A stretch of DNA of 6,333 nt, from contig DHFQ01000092.1 in NCBI GenBank assembly GCA_002402325.1, positions 1 to 6,333 of the forward strand. The letters run 5' to 3'. Positions 6,181 through 6,333 of this stretch are shown here, piece after piece. Below the pieces are notes generated by a model. That model was not told where the DNA came from. It was given only the letters and a program-made list of their open reading frames with translations, and did not search any database. The stretch comes from Candidatus Aminicenantes bacterium UBA4820 (GTDB lineage: Bacteria; Acidobacteriota; UBA4820). Position 1 is the stretch's first letter. Each line of letters opens with the position of its first letter. The translations under genes were made by a program, and so were the position numbers.

Positions 6181-6263
6181 AGCGACCTCCTTTCTAATAC
6201 AATTATATTATGTGGCAAATTATTTAATGTGTCAAGGGGGTGAGCAAACCCAAAGTCCGACAT
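6177..6263 (-). CDS. Possible 28-residue leader ORF overlapping the coiled-coil gene
   Basis: AAGGAG at 6277-6272 precedes the ATG at 6263 by eight bases. The frame runs 28 codons, begins MSDFGFAHPLDT and ends ERRSL, and stops at TGA in an ATGA overlap with the start of the next gene. Good start signals and the overlap suggest translational coupling, and the first five codons match those of the short frame at 63-89. Against it, the TTGACA promoter lies inside the frame, the peptide has no recognisable feature, and the partner frame is only eight codons long. It may simply be the remains of a gene start. Confidence 0.25.
   Translation of the reverse strand: MSDFGFAHPLDTLNNLPHNIIVLERRSL
6186..6193 (-). 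promoter_or_regulatory. Ribosome binding site of the coiled-coil gene
   Basis: Minus-strand AAAGGAGG (then T) is close to a perfect anti-16S match, with five bases between GGAGG and the ATG at 6180. It predicts strong translation. Confidence 0.85.
6207..6235 (-). promoter_or_regulatory. Sigma-70-type promoter of the coiled-coil gene
   Basis: On the minus strand a perfect -35 TTGACA (6235-6230) and a -10 CATAAT (6212-6207) are separated by 17 bases. Transcription would start near 6200 and leave a leader of about 20 bases containing the ribosome binding site. A TATAAT overlaps at 6207-6202 but its 22-base spacing is too long. Confidence 0.75.
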
Positions 6264-6299
6264 TGCATCAACTCCTTATTGTTAAAGGATAATACCAAT
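6249..6299 (-). repeat. Leader-type repeat, copy B (inverted partner at 27-77)
   Basis: The reverse complement aligns without gaps to 27-77 (38 of 51, core 17 of 18). This copy carries an extended -10, TGGTATTAT (6297-6289), and would act as a second, distal promoter about 100 bases before the ATG at 6180. Unlike copy A it has a good ribosome binding site (AAGGAG, 6277-6272) in front of its MSDFG frame. From 6300 to 6333 I see no gene or other signal. Confidence 0.6.
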
Positions 6300-6333
6300 C
6301 ACCGATTGAAGAGGAAACAACAATCACCTAAAA

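Noticed and set aside
6273..6289. TCCTT/AAGGA stem that could hide the ribosome binding site of the leader ORF
   Set aside because: The stem is only 5 bp, its 5' arm lies upstream of the predicted transcript start, and the pairing is not preserved in the same register in the other repeat copy.
27..6299. The inverted repeats at both ends as terminal repeats of a transposon carrying the whole window
   Set aside because: The interior is a housekeeping operon plus two exported-protein genes, with no transposase, integrase or target-site duplication visible. A shared leader or solitary element ends fit better.

Overview
This window is bacterial chromosomal DNA, AT-rich by eye, with Lys/Glu/Ile-rich proteins, strong AGGAGG-type ribosome binding sites and intrinsic terminators. 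No gene fixes the lineage. RNase Y excludes most enteric-type Proteobacteria. The exported protein that joins a FecR-like domain to a Trp-rich DUF6600-like domain recalls Acidobacteriota, Aminicenantes and related phyla. I regard that as a weak suggestion only. There are no tRNA or rRNA genes, no CRISPR array and no transposase.

Left half, plus strand (about 1-3194): a compact three-gene operon. A glyoxalase-II-like metallo-beta-lactamase hydrolase (153-791, probable TTG start) overlaps a radical SAM protein of the COG0731/TYW1-like type (788-1579) by ATGA. Fifteen bases later comes rny, encoding ribonuclease Y (1595-3172), a membrane-anchored endonuclease that starts mRNA decay. A short hairpin with a weak T-run follows the rny stop codon.

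Right half, minus strand (about 6300 down to 3211): two separately terminated genes for exported proteins converge on the operon. The first (6180-5428) has a signal peptide, a small beta-rich domain, a coiled coil, an eight-proline run and a Ser/Gln/Asn tail. The second (5296-3275) has a signal peptide, a FecR-like domain, a domain with 21 Trp and 7 Cys in about 106 residues, and a disordered tail of about 300 residues. Two hairpins, the second a textbook terminator, separate them. A GC-rich terminator ends the second gene.

The most unexpected feature lies at the two ends. A roughly 51-base element (27-77 plus, 6249-6299 minus) occurs twice in inverted, inward-facing orientation. Each copy starts with an extended -10 motif (TGnTATTAT) and ends with an ATG that opens an identical five-residue reading frame, MSDFG. 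The single mismatch inside its 18-base core is synonymous. Each copy sits about 70 bases before the start of the outermost gene. It may be a shared promoter/leader module, or the remains of a duplicated gene start or mobile-element end.
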